Positions 31,306 through 39,503 of a DNA stretch of 53,887 bases are shown here, one piece after another. The stretch is taken from contig JAUIFG010000006.1 of NCBI GenBank assembly GCA_030429445.1, positions 1 through 53,887 on the forward strand. Reading direction: 5' to 3'. Positions within the stretch are counted from its first letter, which is position 1, and each line of letters begins with the position of its first letter. The stretch comes from a bacterium. Its GTDB lineage: Bacteria; Patescibacteriota; Saccharimonadia; Saccharimonadales; Saccharimonadaceae. A program made the position numbers and the translations under genes. The notes under the pieces are model-generated. The model worked only from the letters and a program-made list of their open reading frames with translations. It did no database searches and had not been told where the DNA came from.

Positions 31306-32277
31306 CTAGTGTTCTTCGACTGCTTTTGCTGCTTCTCGTCTAGCTTCGCGTTTTGTTACGAATTTGCTAGCTGCACCTTTGATTAGTTCGAGCGCAAACC
31401 CTATTTCGTCTCGAGCTACGGCACCATCACCAGTGAGGTCTTCTCGCTCAAATATCTGCCACTTTTTGAATGTTGGTTCGAGAACGTCATCAACGTGAAG
31501 CTGTAGGTCGTAAATGCCAGCATCTGCAATCTTTCTTGAGTGTTCTTTGAAGTTTGGTATGGTATCGCCAGGCATTTTGAATCCAACAACTTCGTTCGCA
31601 ATGGCTCGCATCATCAGGTTTGGTGCAATGTCCAGGGCGGCTTTGCCGAGATCGCGATAAAAGATCATGTGGAGGTTTTCGTCCGCAGAAATACGGGCCA
31701 ATAGCTGCTCTGCCGGAACATTACCTTCTTGTTTGCATATCTCACCAGTGTTACGGTGTGCAATTCGCGTGGCTAACTCTTGCATAGTGACGTATGCTAC
31801 AGCTTCAAGGGGCGTCTTGTCTCCGCTGTTATAGCCATGACCCATGTGATGCATGCGTGTGTCCTCAAGCTCTACGGGATCAATAGCTCGTGTCACGTGC
31901 GCAAACTCACGCATGGCAACGCCGTGGCGGTTTTCCTCTGCTGTCCATCGGTGAACCCAGGTACCCCAAGCCCCATCACGGCCAAATTTTGTTGCTATCT
32001 CGTGATGGTATGAAGGGAGGTTGTCTTCAGTTAGTAGGTTTACGTACCATGCTATCTGAGCTACTTCACCAAGCTTAGAATCAATGGGGTCCCATTCTTT
32101 TCCAGCAAGTTCTACCTCACCCCTGTTATTTTTTCGCCCAAAGCTCTCACCATCACTGTAAGGAACGTATTGATGTGGATACCACACCTTCGTTAGATTC
32201 AAGTGTCTGTTGAGTAAACTCTCGACTGTTGGTTCTAATTCACGAAGGACGTCTGTTATTTCCATATTTTTTGTCAT
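31306..32277 (-). CDS. acyl-ACP desaturase (di-iron)
   Basis: 323 aa. The ferritin-like four-helix bundle carries two ExxH motifs, EENRH (Glu115, His118) and DENLH (Glu200, His203), plus Glu84 and Glu167, the di-iron ligands of stearoyl-ACP delta-9 desaturases and mycobacterial DesA. The reaction introduces a double bond using O2 and reduced ferredoxin. AAGAAGG is the SD. No fatty-acid synthesis genes lie in the window, so the acyl substrate may come from a host. It interrupts the tRNA-rpmG order. Confidence 0.88.
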   Translation of the reverse strand: MTKNMEITDVLRELEPTVESLLNRHLNLTKVWYPHQYVPYSDGESFGRKNNRGEVELAGKEWDPIDSKLGEVAQIAWYVNLLTEDNLPSYHHEIATKFGRDGAWGTWVHRWTAEENRHGVAMREFAHVTRAIDPVELEDTRMHHMGHGYNSGDKTPLEAVAYVTMQELATRIAHRNTGEICKQEGNVPAEQLLARISADENLHMIFYRDLGKAALDIAPNLMMRAIANEVVGFKMPGDTIPNFKEHSRKIADAGIYDLQLHVDDVLEPTFKKWQIFEREDLTGDGAVARDEIGFALELIKGAASKFVTKREARREAAKAVEEH

Positions 32278-32313
32278 GTTACACCTTCTTCCCGCCCATT
32301 AAATAATTGTGCT

Positions 32314-32389
32314 TGGAGCCGCGATCGGGATTTGAACCCGAGACCTCATCCTTACCATGGATGCGCTCTACCAACTGAGCTATCACGGC
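32314..32389 (-). tRNA. tRNA-Thr(GGT)
   Basis: GCCGTGA acceptor pairs with TCGCGGC, discriminator T and encoded CCA. The anticodon loop ATGGTAA gives GGT. Standard GGTTCAAAT T-arm. Confidence 0.97.
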
Positions 32390-32465
32390 ATATCGTAAAC
32401 TATACCACTACTAATGTGCGCTCCACGCAGAAGCTATAATCCCATTCCTGTTTATATTATAACTT

Positions 32466-32489
32466 AAAATAACCCCGAGGGGCTATTCT
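32466..32489 (-). terminator. terminator-like hairpin after tRNA-Tyr
   Basis: Minus strand AATAGCCCC-TC-GGGGTTATT followed by TTAAG. It stands directly after the tRNA-Tyr CCA. Confidence 0.65.
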
Positions 32490-32575
32490 TGGTACAGGGA
32501 GCAGGATTCGAACCTGCGAAGGCATAAGCCAACAGATTTACAGTCTGTCGTGTTTGACCGCTTCACTATCCCTGC
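32490..32575 (-). tRNA. tRNA-Tyr(GTA), class II
   Basis: The anticodon loop CTGTAAA gives GTA; the long variable arm TGGCTTATGCC identifies Tyr. CCA is encoded. The first acceptor pair reads as G1-U72, a wobble, with GCAGGGA against TCCCTGT. Confidence 0.95.
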
Positions 32576-32622
32576 GCAATGTCTATCCATACACAAAGCA
32601 ACGATTATTCGTTACCTTGCCG

Positions 32623-32699
32623 TGGAGCCGCTTCACGGATTCGAACCGTGGACCTACTGTTTACAAAACAGTTGCTCTAACCAGCTGAGCTAAAGCGGC
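32623..32699 (-). tRNA. tRNA-Thr(TGT)
   Basis: GCCGCTT pairs with AAGCGGC, discriminator T, encoded CCA. The anticodon loop TTTGTAA gives TGT. It is first of the Thr-Tyr-Thr cluster on the minus strand. Confidence 0.97.
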
Positions 32700-32776
32700 A
32701 TATAAAAGTACAGATATAAGTGTACATCAGAGGTAATAATAGTTCAAGATGTGTTTTAAAAACAGCCTAATTGTGT

Positions 32777-33427
32777 CTAGATGACTTTTCTGGGCTGAAC
32801 TACTTTTTTCACTTTTCCAGTAGGTATAATCATCTTTGAGGCGCGTATCCGAAGTTGCTGCGAGAGAACTGCCTGTCCCACTCGATCATACGCATCTGCA
32901 AGTATCTTTAGTGTCTGGGGGATTGGGTCTATCTCGACTGCTTCTTCAAGTGATGCAATCATCTTCTTCTCGTTTCCAAGTTTTTCTTGAACCTTTGCGT
33001 AGGCGATGTGACGCGCAGACACATCGTGTTCTAAGTGTAATGCCTGTTCGAATGCTAACGCCGCTTTTGTGTAGTCACCTGTCTCATAGTAAATTAGCCC
33101 TACATTGTGAAGACTTGATGCGTTTGGCTCCAATGATTGAGCTATCTCGAAACATTCAATCGCGTCTTTGTATGCCTGTTGTTTGGCGTATAAAATACCC
33201 AGTCGATTGTACGCAGTGGAATTACGCTCATCAACGCGCAAAATAGTCAGGAGCGCCTTTTCTGCCCGCAAATATTTCTTTTCCTTTAATGAATCCTGTG
33301 CAATTAACCATAATTTTTCCATCTTGTCAGCGAGTTTTGATGGTAAATTATTTCGAGTATCCTCAAGTGAGCGACGATAGAATATCGCTAGACCCCCGAG
33401 TATTGCAACGATTATGAGTCCTAACAT
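32777..33427 (-). CDS. TPR-repeat protein with N-terminal membrane anchor
   Basis: 216 aa. A single helix (LGLIIVAILGGLAIFYRR, residues 2-19) anchors it. Three to four tetratricopeptide repeats follow, the clearest being AYNRLGILYAKQQAYKDAIE and LHNVGLIYYETGDYTKAAL. TPRs bind partner proteins. TATAAT lies eight bases before the ATG and inside the gap after holB, so it can be transcribed alone. The last 15 residues are basic. Partner unknown. Confidence 0.85.
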   Translation of the reverse strand: MLGLIIVAILGGLAIFYRRSLEDTRNNLPSKLADKMEKLWLIAQDSLKEKKYLRAEKALLTILRVDERNSTAYNRLGILYAKQQAYKDAIECFEIAQSLEPNASSLHNVGLIYYETGDYTKAALAFEQALHLEHDVSARHIAYAKVQEKLGNEKKMIASLEEAVEIDPIPQTLKILADAYDRVGQAVLSQQLRIRASKMIIPTGKVKKVVQPRKVI

Positions 33428-33451
33428 CTGTTCAAATTATAGCATTTTGGT

Positions 33452-34303
33452 TTACAAGACACTAGACGCCAGTTGTAAGCGAATATTCCCACCGGCACCT
33501 ATCCTTTCGCGGGACTCAACATATCGATCTATGTCATAGACCAGTTGTCTGTCAGGGCGAGATTTTAAAATGACGCGTAGTTGATAAATCATATCTTCAA
33601 GTAGTGTGAGGCTATCCAACCTGTTCTCTTTGTATTTTTGTAGCACGACGAGCTTTGTGTACGTATCGCTTCCAAGGATCGTCTTTGCATCGGTCATGAT
33701 CGCAACCCGTGCATCATATTCACCCTTGTCCTCCAAGAGGCGCTTGATAAGTGCAGGCTTACCTCTACCAACAAAGGCGAGACGCCTTGCCTTTGTGTCG
33801 TCGATTATGCTAAGCGTATCAATGAACCTCTGGGTTTGCTCGGTGGTTATGTCCAGCAAAGACAGTTTTTGGCTACGAGATATGATTGTTGGTAATAGTT
33901 GATCAACATTGTGTGTCGCGATAATGAAATGCGTGCCGTTTCGTGGTTCCTCGAGTAGTTTTAGTAAAGCGTTCTGAGAACCAACCGTCATAGACCTAAG
34001 GCCTGTGTCAAATATGTACACTTGCCTCCCCGGTTGCTTTGTACGAGTTTGCGCATAGAGCAAGCGAACATCTTCAATAACAATGTTACCTTCGTTCATA
34101 TCAATAGCAAATTCATTCTTTACCTTCTTTTTTGGAAAGATGACAAATTCAGGTGAACCAACCGAGCGAGCAATCTCTTTTGCGACTCGTGACACACCGA
34201 CACCAACTGATCCTTCAATGATCAAAGCGTGCGGCAAATTACGTTTTATGTTTTCAAGTTGCCTTGCTGATCGCGGATGCAATATCAAATCAGATGACTT
34301 CAT
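33452..34303 (-). CDS. holB: DNA polymerase III delta-prime subunit
   Basis: 283 aa. AAA+ clamp-loader fold: degenerate Walker A GSVGVGVSRV without the Lys, expected for the non-ATPase delta-prime; VYIFDTGLRSM in the Walker B position; NALLKLLEEP and the SRSQ (SRC-like) motif. It is shorter than E. coli delta-prime and lacks the Cys zinc module. It overlaps the RluA-type gene by ATGA (34300-34303). Confidence 0.88.
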   Translation of the reverse strand: MKSSDLILHPRSARQLENIKRNLPHALIIEGSVGVGVSRVAKEIARSVGSPEFVIFPKKKVKNEFAIDMNEGNIVIEDVRLLYAQTRTKQPGRQVYIFDTGLRSMTVGSQNALLKLLEEPRNGTHFIIATHNVDQLLPTIISRSQKLSLLDITTEQTQRFIDTLSIIDDTKARRLAFVGRGKPALIKRLLEDKGEYDARVAIMTDAKTILGSDTYTKLVVLQKYKENRLDSLTLLEDMIYQLRVILKSRPDRQLVYDIDRYVESRERIGAGGNIRLQLASSVL

Positions 34304-35127
34304 TTCTTTTCCATTGAGGCAAATCCTGGCGGGACAGCGGCGGTAAAGATTTTACGCTCTCCACCCGGGATAGTGATCTCTAGAGCAGCGGCATGGAGGT
34401 AGAGCCTATCTGCCTTGGGACTACCATATACTTTGTCGCCATGAATTGGCGTGTTGATGTGTGCCATATGAACACGCAATTGATGTGTCCTGCCTGTCGT
34501 AGGCTCTAATTCCATCAAACTGTACTTATCAGTGCTGTTCTTGACCCTGTATAGTGTCCTTGCCGATTTACCATTTGGATCAACGCGAAACTGGCTTGGA
34601 TGCTTTGGGTTTCTACCGATTGGCATGTCTATCATTGCCTCTGGGTGTTCGGGAATCCCATCGACAACTGCAACATATTGCTTTTTTACTTTACGATCAG
34701 AGAATTGTCGTTGTAATAGTTTTGCAGTTTTTTCATTGAGTGCGCCTATCATGACGCCGCTCGTATCTCGATCGAGGCGATGGACAATGCCGGGACGATT
34801 TGTGTCTGTATTGTAGGATGTAAACCGTTTGAAAAAGTCAGCTACAGTGAACTCATCATTCATCGCGCCCTTGCTATGCGACAGCACACCAACGGGCTTA
34901 TTGATAACGATGACGTTGTCATCTTGATAAATTATCGGGAGTGATCGCTCGCTGTGAGCTGGTTTTTGAGGAATATTAGTCGTGACTTCATCATCTTCGG
35001 CCAATACCTTCTTTGGGCTTTTTGACACTTTGCCATTAATTGAAACGTAGCCTTCTTTGACATATTTTTGCCAGGTCGAACGAGAATGTTCAGGCCAGTA
35101 TTCCGCCAGATACGCATCGAGCCGCAT
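34300..35127 (-). CDS. RluA-family 23S rRNA pseudouridine synthase
   Basis: 275 aa. An S4 RNA-binding domain (residues ~1-50: WPEHSRSTWQKYVKEGYVSING) is followed by the RluA catalytic domain with HRLDRDTSG, where Asp119 is the catalytic residue. PTTGRTHQLRVH is motif III. It resembles RluD, which modifies helix 69, but the exact target cannot be fixed. It sits between trpS and holB in a compact run. Confidence 0.93.
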   Translation of the reverse strand: MRLDAYLAEYWPEHSRSTWQKYVKEGYVSINGKVSKSPKKVLAEDDEVTTNIPQKPAHSERSLPIIYQDDNVIVINKPVGVLSHSKGAMNDEFTVADFFKRFTSYNTDTNRPGIVHRLDRDTSGVMIGALNEKTAKLLQRQFSDRKVKKQYVAVVDGIPEHPEAMIDMPIGRNPKHPSQFRVDPNGKSARTLYRVKNSTDKYSLMELEPTTGRTHQLRVHMAHINTPIHGDKVYGSPKADRLYLHAAALEITIPGGERKIFTAAVPPGFASMEKK

Positions 35128-35130
35128 GGG

Positions 35131-36252
35131 TTAATCCTTTGACCGTAGCCCGACAGCTTGCTGTACGCGATGAAGTGTCCGGTTGGCCTGTTCGTTTGCT
35201 CGAGCCTCGGAACGCTTGAAAGCAGAATGGATAGCAGTGTCGTCAACATCCGCTAGTTTTGCTTGGAATGCAGTCAAAAAATTCGTCATTTCGTCCGCAA
35301 CCATACGTTTAAATTCACCGTAATTTGATTGACCCTTGCAATCAGCTTCAACTTCATCCAATGGCTGACCGCGTAATAGCGCAAGGATTTGTAGTAGGTT
35401 GCTAACACCAGGTTGTTCGATTGGGTTGTAGCTGACATTCGCCAAATCATCAGTTGTTGCGGACATGATTTTCTTTGCCGCTACATCTGGTTCGTCAGTC
35501 AGAAATATAACACCCTTGTCACTGTCGGCAGATTTACTCATTTTTTTAGTTGGATCCGCTAGATCCATAATACGAAGCCCCTGACCTTTGCCGAAGAATT
35601 CGTGTTGCTTGCTAACCTCGTATGGAACAGTAAACACATTATCGAACTTTTTATTCATGCGTCCAGCGATATCACGCGTGAACTCCAGATGTTGCGACTG
35701 ATCATCGCCAACGGGAACGTATTGCGCGCCGTAGAGAAGGATGTCGCAGGCCATGAGGACAGGATAGTTGAATAATCCAACGGTAACCCTCTCCTGTGAG
35801 AGTTTGTCTAACATGAGCGTAGATTTACCACCGTCAAACAGTTCTCTTGAAACTTCTTTTACGTGCTCATCGGGAGTAGCTTCAACCTGTTTGCTCTTGT
35901 CCTTGAACTGAGTCATACGACTCATCTCACCCATTCCAGTAAAGCAATCCAGTATCCACGTCAGCTCGCTGTGTGCAGGCACATAGCTCTGACGATATAT
36001 CAAAATATCATCGTTATCCAACGGTAGTCCAGATGCAACAAATAGTCGTGCGTTGTGCATGATTTGGTCTTGCAGATTATCGTGATCAATTGGTGTTGTA
36101 AAGCTGTGAAGATCTGGAATGAACAGGTTTACTTGACACCCATCAGTATGTTTTTTTGCCATTTCGATAGTTGGTAGCATTGCACCAAAATAATTACCAA
36201 TATGGAGGTCGTTGTTGGCACGAATACCGGTTAAAATAACGGGTTTTGTCAT
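35131..36252 (-). CDS. trpS: tryptophanyl-tRNA synthetase
   Basis: 373 aa. Class I signatures are HIGN (17-20) and KMSKS (in DPTKKMSKSADSD). It charges the tRNA-Trp encoded at 29.7 kb. ILTGIRANNDLHIGNYFGA is typical of TrpRS. It is slightly longer than the common ~330 aa form, with an extended region around residues 105-125 (MGEMSRMTQFKDKSKQ). Confidence 0.96.
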   Translation of the reverse strand: MTKPVILTGIRANNDLHIGNYFGAMLPTIEMAKKHTDGCQVNLFIPDLHSFTTPIDHDNLQDQIMHNARLFVASGLPLDNDDILIYRQSYVPAHSELTWILDCFTGMGEMSRMTQFKDKSKQVEATPDEHVKEVSRELFDGGKSTLMLDKLSQERVTVGLFNYPVLMACDILLYGAQYVPVGDDQSQHLEFTRDIAGRMNKKFDNVFTVPYEVSKQHEFFGKGQGLRIMDLADPTKKMSKSADSDKGVIFLTDEPDVAAKKIMSATTDDLANVSYNPIEQPGVSNLLQILALLRGQPLDEVEADCKGQSNYGEFKRMVADEMTNFLTAFQAKLADVDDTAIHSAFKRSEARANEQANRTLHRVQQAVGLRSKD

Positions 36253-36269
36253 ATTGATTCTATTATACC

Positions 36270-36581
36270 TTATTCTTCGTCCAGCTCGTGCCCTAGCTTG
36301 CCCCGACCTAGGTCGAGCAGTATCGAGGCAATTCGTGTGCCGTGTGCTCCCAATACATCACGGTAGTGTTCATATATCGCGTTCTCTCGTGACATCACCA
36401 CCCGTATACCTCCCTCTGCGATGCGTCGTTTTCCAATTTCGCGACTCAACTGAGTCCGTCGCGTAACAGCCGCTAAAATGTCAGCGTCTATCTGATCAAT
36501 TTCTTGCCTCAGTTCGTCTATACTTGCCTCCTGTGTGGTTGGCGCTATGTCGGTTATCTGTTCTGCTATGTTGCCAATCAT
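36270..36581 (-). CDS. chorismate mutase, AroQ type (orphan)
   Basis: 103 aa, all helical. IDELRQEIDQIDADILAAVTRR, KRRIAEGG and the catalytic Arg/Lys/Glu pattern fit the AroQ fold (chorismate to prephenate). GAGAGGA is the SD. No other shikimate or aromatic genes occur in the window. It could act on imported chorismate or have been reassigned. It ends 18 bases before trpS, whose product consumes Trp. Confidence 0.82.
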   Translation of the reverse strand: MIGNIAEQITDIAPTTQEASIDELRQEIDQIDADILAAVTRRTQLSREIGKRRIAEGGIRVVMSRENAIYEHYRDVLGAHGTRIASILLDLGRGKLGHELDEE

Positions 36582-36597
36582 TACTATCCTCTCGTTT

Positions 36598-36625
36598 TAT
36601 AAAAACCGCCTTTCTGGCGGTTTAT
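36598..36625 (-). terminator. intrinsic terminator, minus strand
   Basis: AAACCGCC-AGAAA-GGCGGTTT followed by TTATAAAA on the minus strand. It separates the unknown pair from chorismate mutase and trpS. Confidence 0.85.
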
Positions 36626-36758
36626 TCAATGTCTTTTATTCTTTTTGATTACAAAACACGGAGCAAATCGCCAGAATCTCTGTCGATAAACCAAAAGGCT
36701 CGATATGCTACGATTTGTTTATTCATCTCCGCTACTGTACCATATGAATTCTGTCACA

Positions 36759-37415
36759 TCAAGAACGTTCAATTCTCATCTTTGAAGCAATGTCGGGATT
36801 TAAATCATTATCTAACATTGCCTCCGCAATCATGGTCAGTGTATCCTCAGTTTGTTCAAGTATCGGTACAACGTACCCTTGTAGAGCGCTCAGTAGTATA
36901 GCGCTTTCTTTGTCTGTCATTTCATTGACCAAATACCCGTTAACTCTGTCTAGTCTGACATCAGGGACTTCACCTGAATCGTTATCAAAAACCACTCGCG
37001 CGGAGTGGCTGTGATATGTTCCGTAACGGTAGTCAAATGTATCACTAAATGATTCCACGTCCATCACTCTTCCATCATGTATGAATTTATCCCGTACGAC
37101 ATAGGGGCGCACATTATATATCGTATGGTCCTTACTTCGCCATATTCGCATGTACGTGTCGTATGTTTCGTTACCGTACTGCCTGCTGTCAATCTTTATG
37201 ACAAAAGAGTCTTGAGGGTATCTATTGCCCCTGTTAAGCGCCATAAACATTATTGTAAGGCCTCGACGACATTCACGCCATTGTATAGCAACTAGTTCTT
37301 TTTCTTTTTCTATTAAGTCTTGTTTTTCTGCGGGTAGCAACGTCTCGAGCTCAGCTTTAACGCGTTGCACATCACTGATGTGTCGCGTGTTCTTTTCTAT
37401 TGAACCCAAATCCAT
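36759..37415 (-). CDS. unknown 218 aa protein, ESFSDT family copy 2
   Basis: Soluble and mixed-charge. It shares with the upstream gene the blocks IQW(R/D)xC, Y(M/I)R(I/V)WR(S/D)K, ESFSDTxxYxxG and xSA(I/V)L.xALxxxVxPxLExT, in the same order and spacing, so the two are paralogues. An N-terminal coiled-coil-like part (VKAELETLLPAEKQDLIEKE) differs from the partner. GGGTGGG precedes the ATG. Family not recognised. Confidence 0.75.
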   Translation of the reverse strand: MDLGSIEKNTRHISDVQRVKAELETLLPAEKQDLIEKEKELVAIQWRECRRGLTIMFMALNRGNRYPQDSFVIKIDSRQYGNETYDTYMRIWRSKDHTIYNVRPYVVRDKFIHDGRVMDVESFSDTFDYRYGTYHSHSARVVFDNDSGEVPDVRLDRVNGYLVNEMTDKESAILLSALQGYVVPILEQTEDTLTMIAEAMLDNDLNPDIASKMRIERS

Positions 37416-37481
37416 TCGTACCCACCCGTATAATAATTACGCTGTCACTATAACACGAGCTGGGAGAATATAATAGTACAC

Positions 37482-38099
37482 CTAGGTTGTTTCAATATCC
37501 AAGACTGCGCTCCAAAGCTCAGCAAGCCTTGCTTTTGTCCGTTCAAGCGATGGAAGTACTTCTGTCTCGAGAGCACATATCAATACGGCCGTCTCGAACT
37601 GAGTTTTGTTATCAGTAAGCCCGCCATCACTCTTCGCTAGCTTTATCTGACCATCAAAATCTTCCCGTAGCTGGATCTTCGCGACATGATCGTTTGTTGG
37701 ACCAAATTGGTAGGTGTACGTATCACTAAAACTTTCCGTTTCTTTGCGATCGATGATTTCTCCTCTGTATCGCAAAAGCTGACTCGTGTTATAGGTATCA
37801 TTATCTCCGTTCTTATCCCTCCATACGCGGATGTATGCTTCGGCAGATGAACTCGAATCTCGATCGGTGTTTATATCAAACAGATCTAATTCATTTACAC
37901 TGTAGAGGTTTAGCCTGTCGAACAATGCCCTAAAGCTGTTGTTGCACTGATCCCATTGTTGGATTGCTATTTTACGAAAGCCCTGACACCATTGCTCAGC
38001 TTCATCGGGCGTCAATGTTGCCAACCATTCTCTCGTTTGGCTAATAGACATATTTTGAGTAGCGTTGGGGTCTCGCTGTGGGAATTCTCCGCTCGTCAT
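37482..38099 (-). CDS. unknown 205 aa protein, ESFSDT family copy 1
   Basis: Paralogue of the following gene (shared IQQWDQC, AYIRVWRDK, ETESFSDTYTYQFG, and VLICALETEVLPSLERT). Soluble, acidic, no signal peptide. TACATT lies about ten bases before the ATG and no SD is obvious. Lies between the rpsI terminator and its paralogue. No function can be assigned. Confidence 0.75.
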   Translation of the reverse strand: MTSGEFPQRDPNATQNMSISQTREWLATLTPDEAEQWCQGFRKIAIQQWDQCNNSFRALFDRLNLYSVNELDLFDINTDRDSSSSAEAYIRVWRDKNGDNDTYNTSQLLRYRGEIIDRKETESFSDTYTYQFGPTNDHVAKIQLREDFDGQIKLAKSDGGLTDNKTQFETAVLICALETEVLPSLERTKARLAELWSAVLDIETT

Positions 38100-38136
38100 A
38101 AGTCATTCCAATGTAACACATGTCCCCCAAAGCAAG

Positions 38137-38168
38137 CAAAACAGCCTCGCTGAGAGGCTGTTTTTTTC
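38137..38168. terminator. terminator closing the alpha (rpsI) operon
   Basis: AAACAGCCTC-GCTGA-GAGGCTGTTT with T-runs on both strands, ten perfect pairs. Confidence 0.92.
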
Positions 38169-38178
38169 GTTGTTCGTA

Positions 38179-38586
38179 TTATCGCTTTGAGTACTGTTCG
38201 CGTTTACGTGCAGATCGCAGACCGTAATGCTTTCGTTCCTTTTCGCGAGGATCGCGTCGAAGAAATTCAGCTTTCTTTAGTGTGGTACGAAGATCTGGAG
38301 CTTCAACAGTGAGTGCTTTGCTAATGGCAAGTTTCATAGCGTCTACTTGGCCGGAAGTTCCACCACCAGATACACGAATCGTGATGTCGTAATCTTTTTG
38401 TTTACCGACAAGTGCAAGTGGATCTGTAAGCTCTGCGAGAAGTGTCTTGTTCTCGTCTAGATATTCGTTCGCAGGTTTTTCATTGATAGTGATTGCACCC
38501 TTACCTGAATATAGGCGCGCACGAGCAGTTGCGCTCTTGCGTCGACCAAGGCCATAGAAATACTTTTTGGTTGCTGCTGTAGCCAT
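38179..38586 (-). CDS. rpsI: 30S ribosomal protein S9
   Basis: 135 aa. YGLGRRKSATARARL and the basic C-terminal tail GLRSARKREQYSKR, which reaches the P-site tRNA, are diagnostic. It follows rplM by one base, the usual pairing. Confidence 0.97.
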   Translation of the reverse strand: MATAATKKYFYGLGRRKSATARARLYSGKGAITINEKPANEYLDENKTLLAELTDPLALVGKQKDYDITIRVSGGGTSGQVDAMKLAISKALTVEAPDLRTTLKKAEFLRRDPREKERKHYGLRSARKREQYSKR

Positions 38587-38587
38587 G

Positions 38588-39037
38588 TTATTTTACCTCT
38601 ACTTTCTCTGGGGTTTGTGCGGCATGGTTGTGTTCTGAACCAGCATATATCTTGAGTCGTTTCATTCGTTCAGCAGAGAGTTTATTCTTTGGTAACATAC
38701 CACTCACGGAATGTTCGATGATTCGTTCTGGGAACTTTTCGCGGACTTCAGCCAACGTTGCATCCTTGATACCACCAGGAAAACCTGAGTGTCGGTAGTA
38801 TACCTTGCCTGTTTCTTTATTGCCTGTCACAACAGCCTTTTCGGCATTGATAACAACAACATAATCACCACCATCAACGTGTGGCGTGTAGGTTGGTTTG
38901 TACTTACCAATGAGGTGCTTTGCAATGACTGTCGAAACACGACCAAGTGGTGCACTGGAAGCGTCAATCAAAACCCATCGTCGTGTAACGTCGGCTGTCT
39001 TTTGTGAGAACGTCTTTGTCATTTTTAGTTTTTTCAT
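38588..39037 (-). CDS. rplM: 50S ribosomal protein L13
   Basis: 149 aa. RRWVLIDASSAPLGRVST and VRGMLP-like SVSGMLPKNKL are diagnostic; an early 23S assembly protein. The start ATG overlaps the rplQ stop as ATGA (39034-39037). Confidence 0.97.
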   Translation of the reverse strand: MKKLKMTKTFSQKTADVTRRWVLIDASSAPLGRVSTVIAKHLIGKYKPTYTPHVDGGDYVVVINAEKAVVTGNKETGKVYYRHSGFPGGIKDATLAEVREKFPERIIEHSVSGMLPKNKLSAERMKRLKIYAGSEHNHAAQTPEKVEVK

Positions 39038-39501
39038 GCTTTTGCCTCCGCTGGCTTCTTTGTTGTCTTTGCCTTTGCGGCAGGTTTCTTCGCAACGGTT
39101 GGTTTTGCTGCTTTCTTTACGGTAGTTTTTTCAACTTCTTTGATCTCATCAACAAATGAGATTGTCGCCAATTGGGCATTGTCACCGACGCGTACATCTG
39201 TGCGCTTTATTCGGACGTGCCCACTGACGCGACCTGTCAGTTGTGGCGCAATAACGTCAACGAGGCGAAACGCAGCAGCTTGTGTGCTAAGACCAGCGAT
39301 AACATGTCGTCGGTTTGCAAGATCACCTTTTTTTGCCTTTGTGATGAGCTTTTCAATGTAGGGCTTCAGCTCCTTTGCCTTTTCGATGGTCGTTTCAATT
39401 TCGCCATGAAGAACGAGGCTTGTAGCAAGACCCTTTATGAGGGCTTTTCGCTGGTCTCGTTCGCGACCAAATTTACGGCCTTTGTATCCGTGGCGATGCA
39501 T
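39034..39501 (-). CDS. rplQ: 50S ribosomal protein L17 with Lys/Ala tail
   Basis: 155 aa. MHRHGYKGRKFGRERDQRKAL is a clear L17 start and binds 23S rRNA. About 35 extra C-terminal residues are Lys/Ala-rich (KKAAKPTVAKKPAAK). It follows rpoA by two bases in the standard order. Confidence 0.96.
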   Translation of the reverse strand: MHRHGYKGRKFGRERDQRKALIKGLATSLVLHGEIETTIEKAKELKPYIEKLITKAKKGDLANRRHVIAGLSTQAAAFRLVDVIAPQLTGRVSGHVRIKRTDVRVGDNAQLATISFVDEIKEVEKTTVKKAAKPTVAKKPAAKAKTTKKPAEAKA

Positions 39502-39503
39502 GT

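Noticed and set aside
32777-33246. plus-strand ORF at 32836-33246
   Set aside because: Antisense of the TPR gene, whose repeats are unmistakable.
34300-35127. assigning the pseudouridine synthase as rluD specifically
   Set aside because: S4 plus RluA domains fit RluD, but RluB/C-type targets cannot be excluded from motifs alone, so no gene symbol is given.
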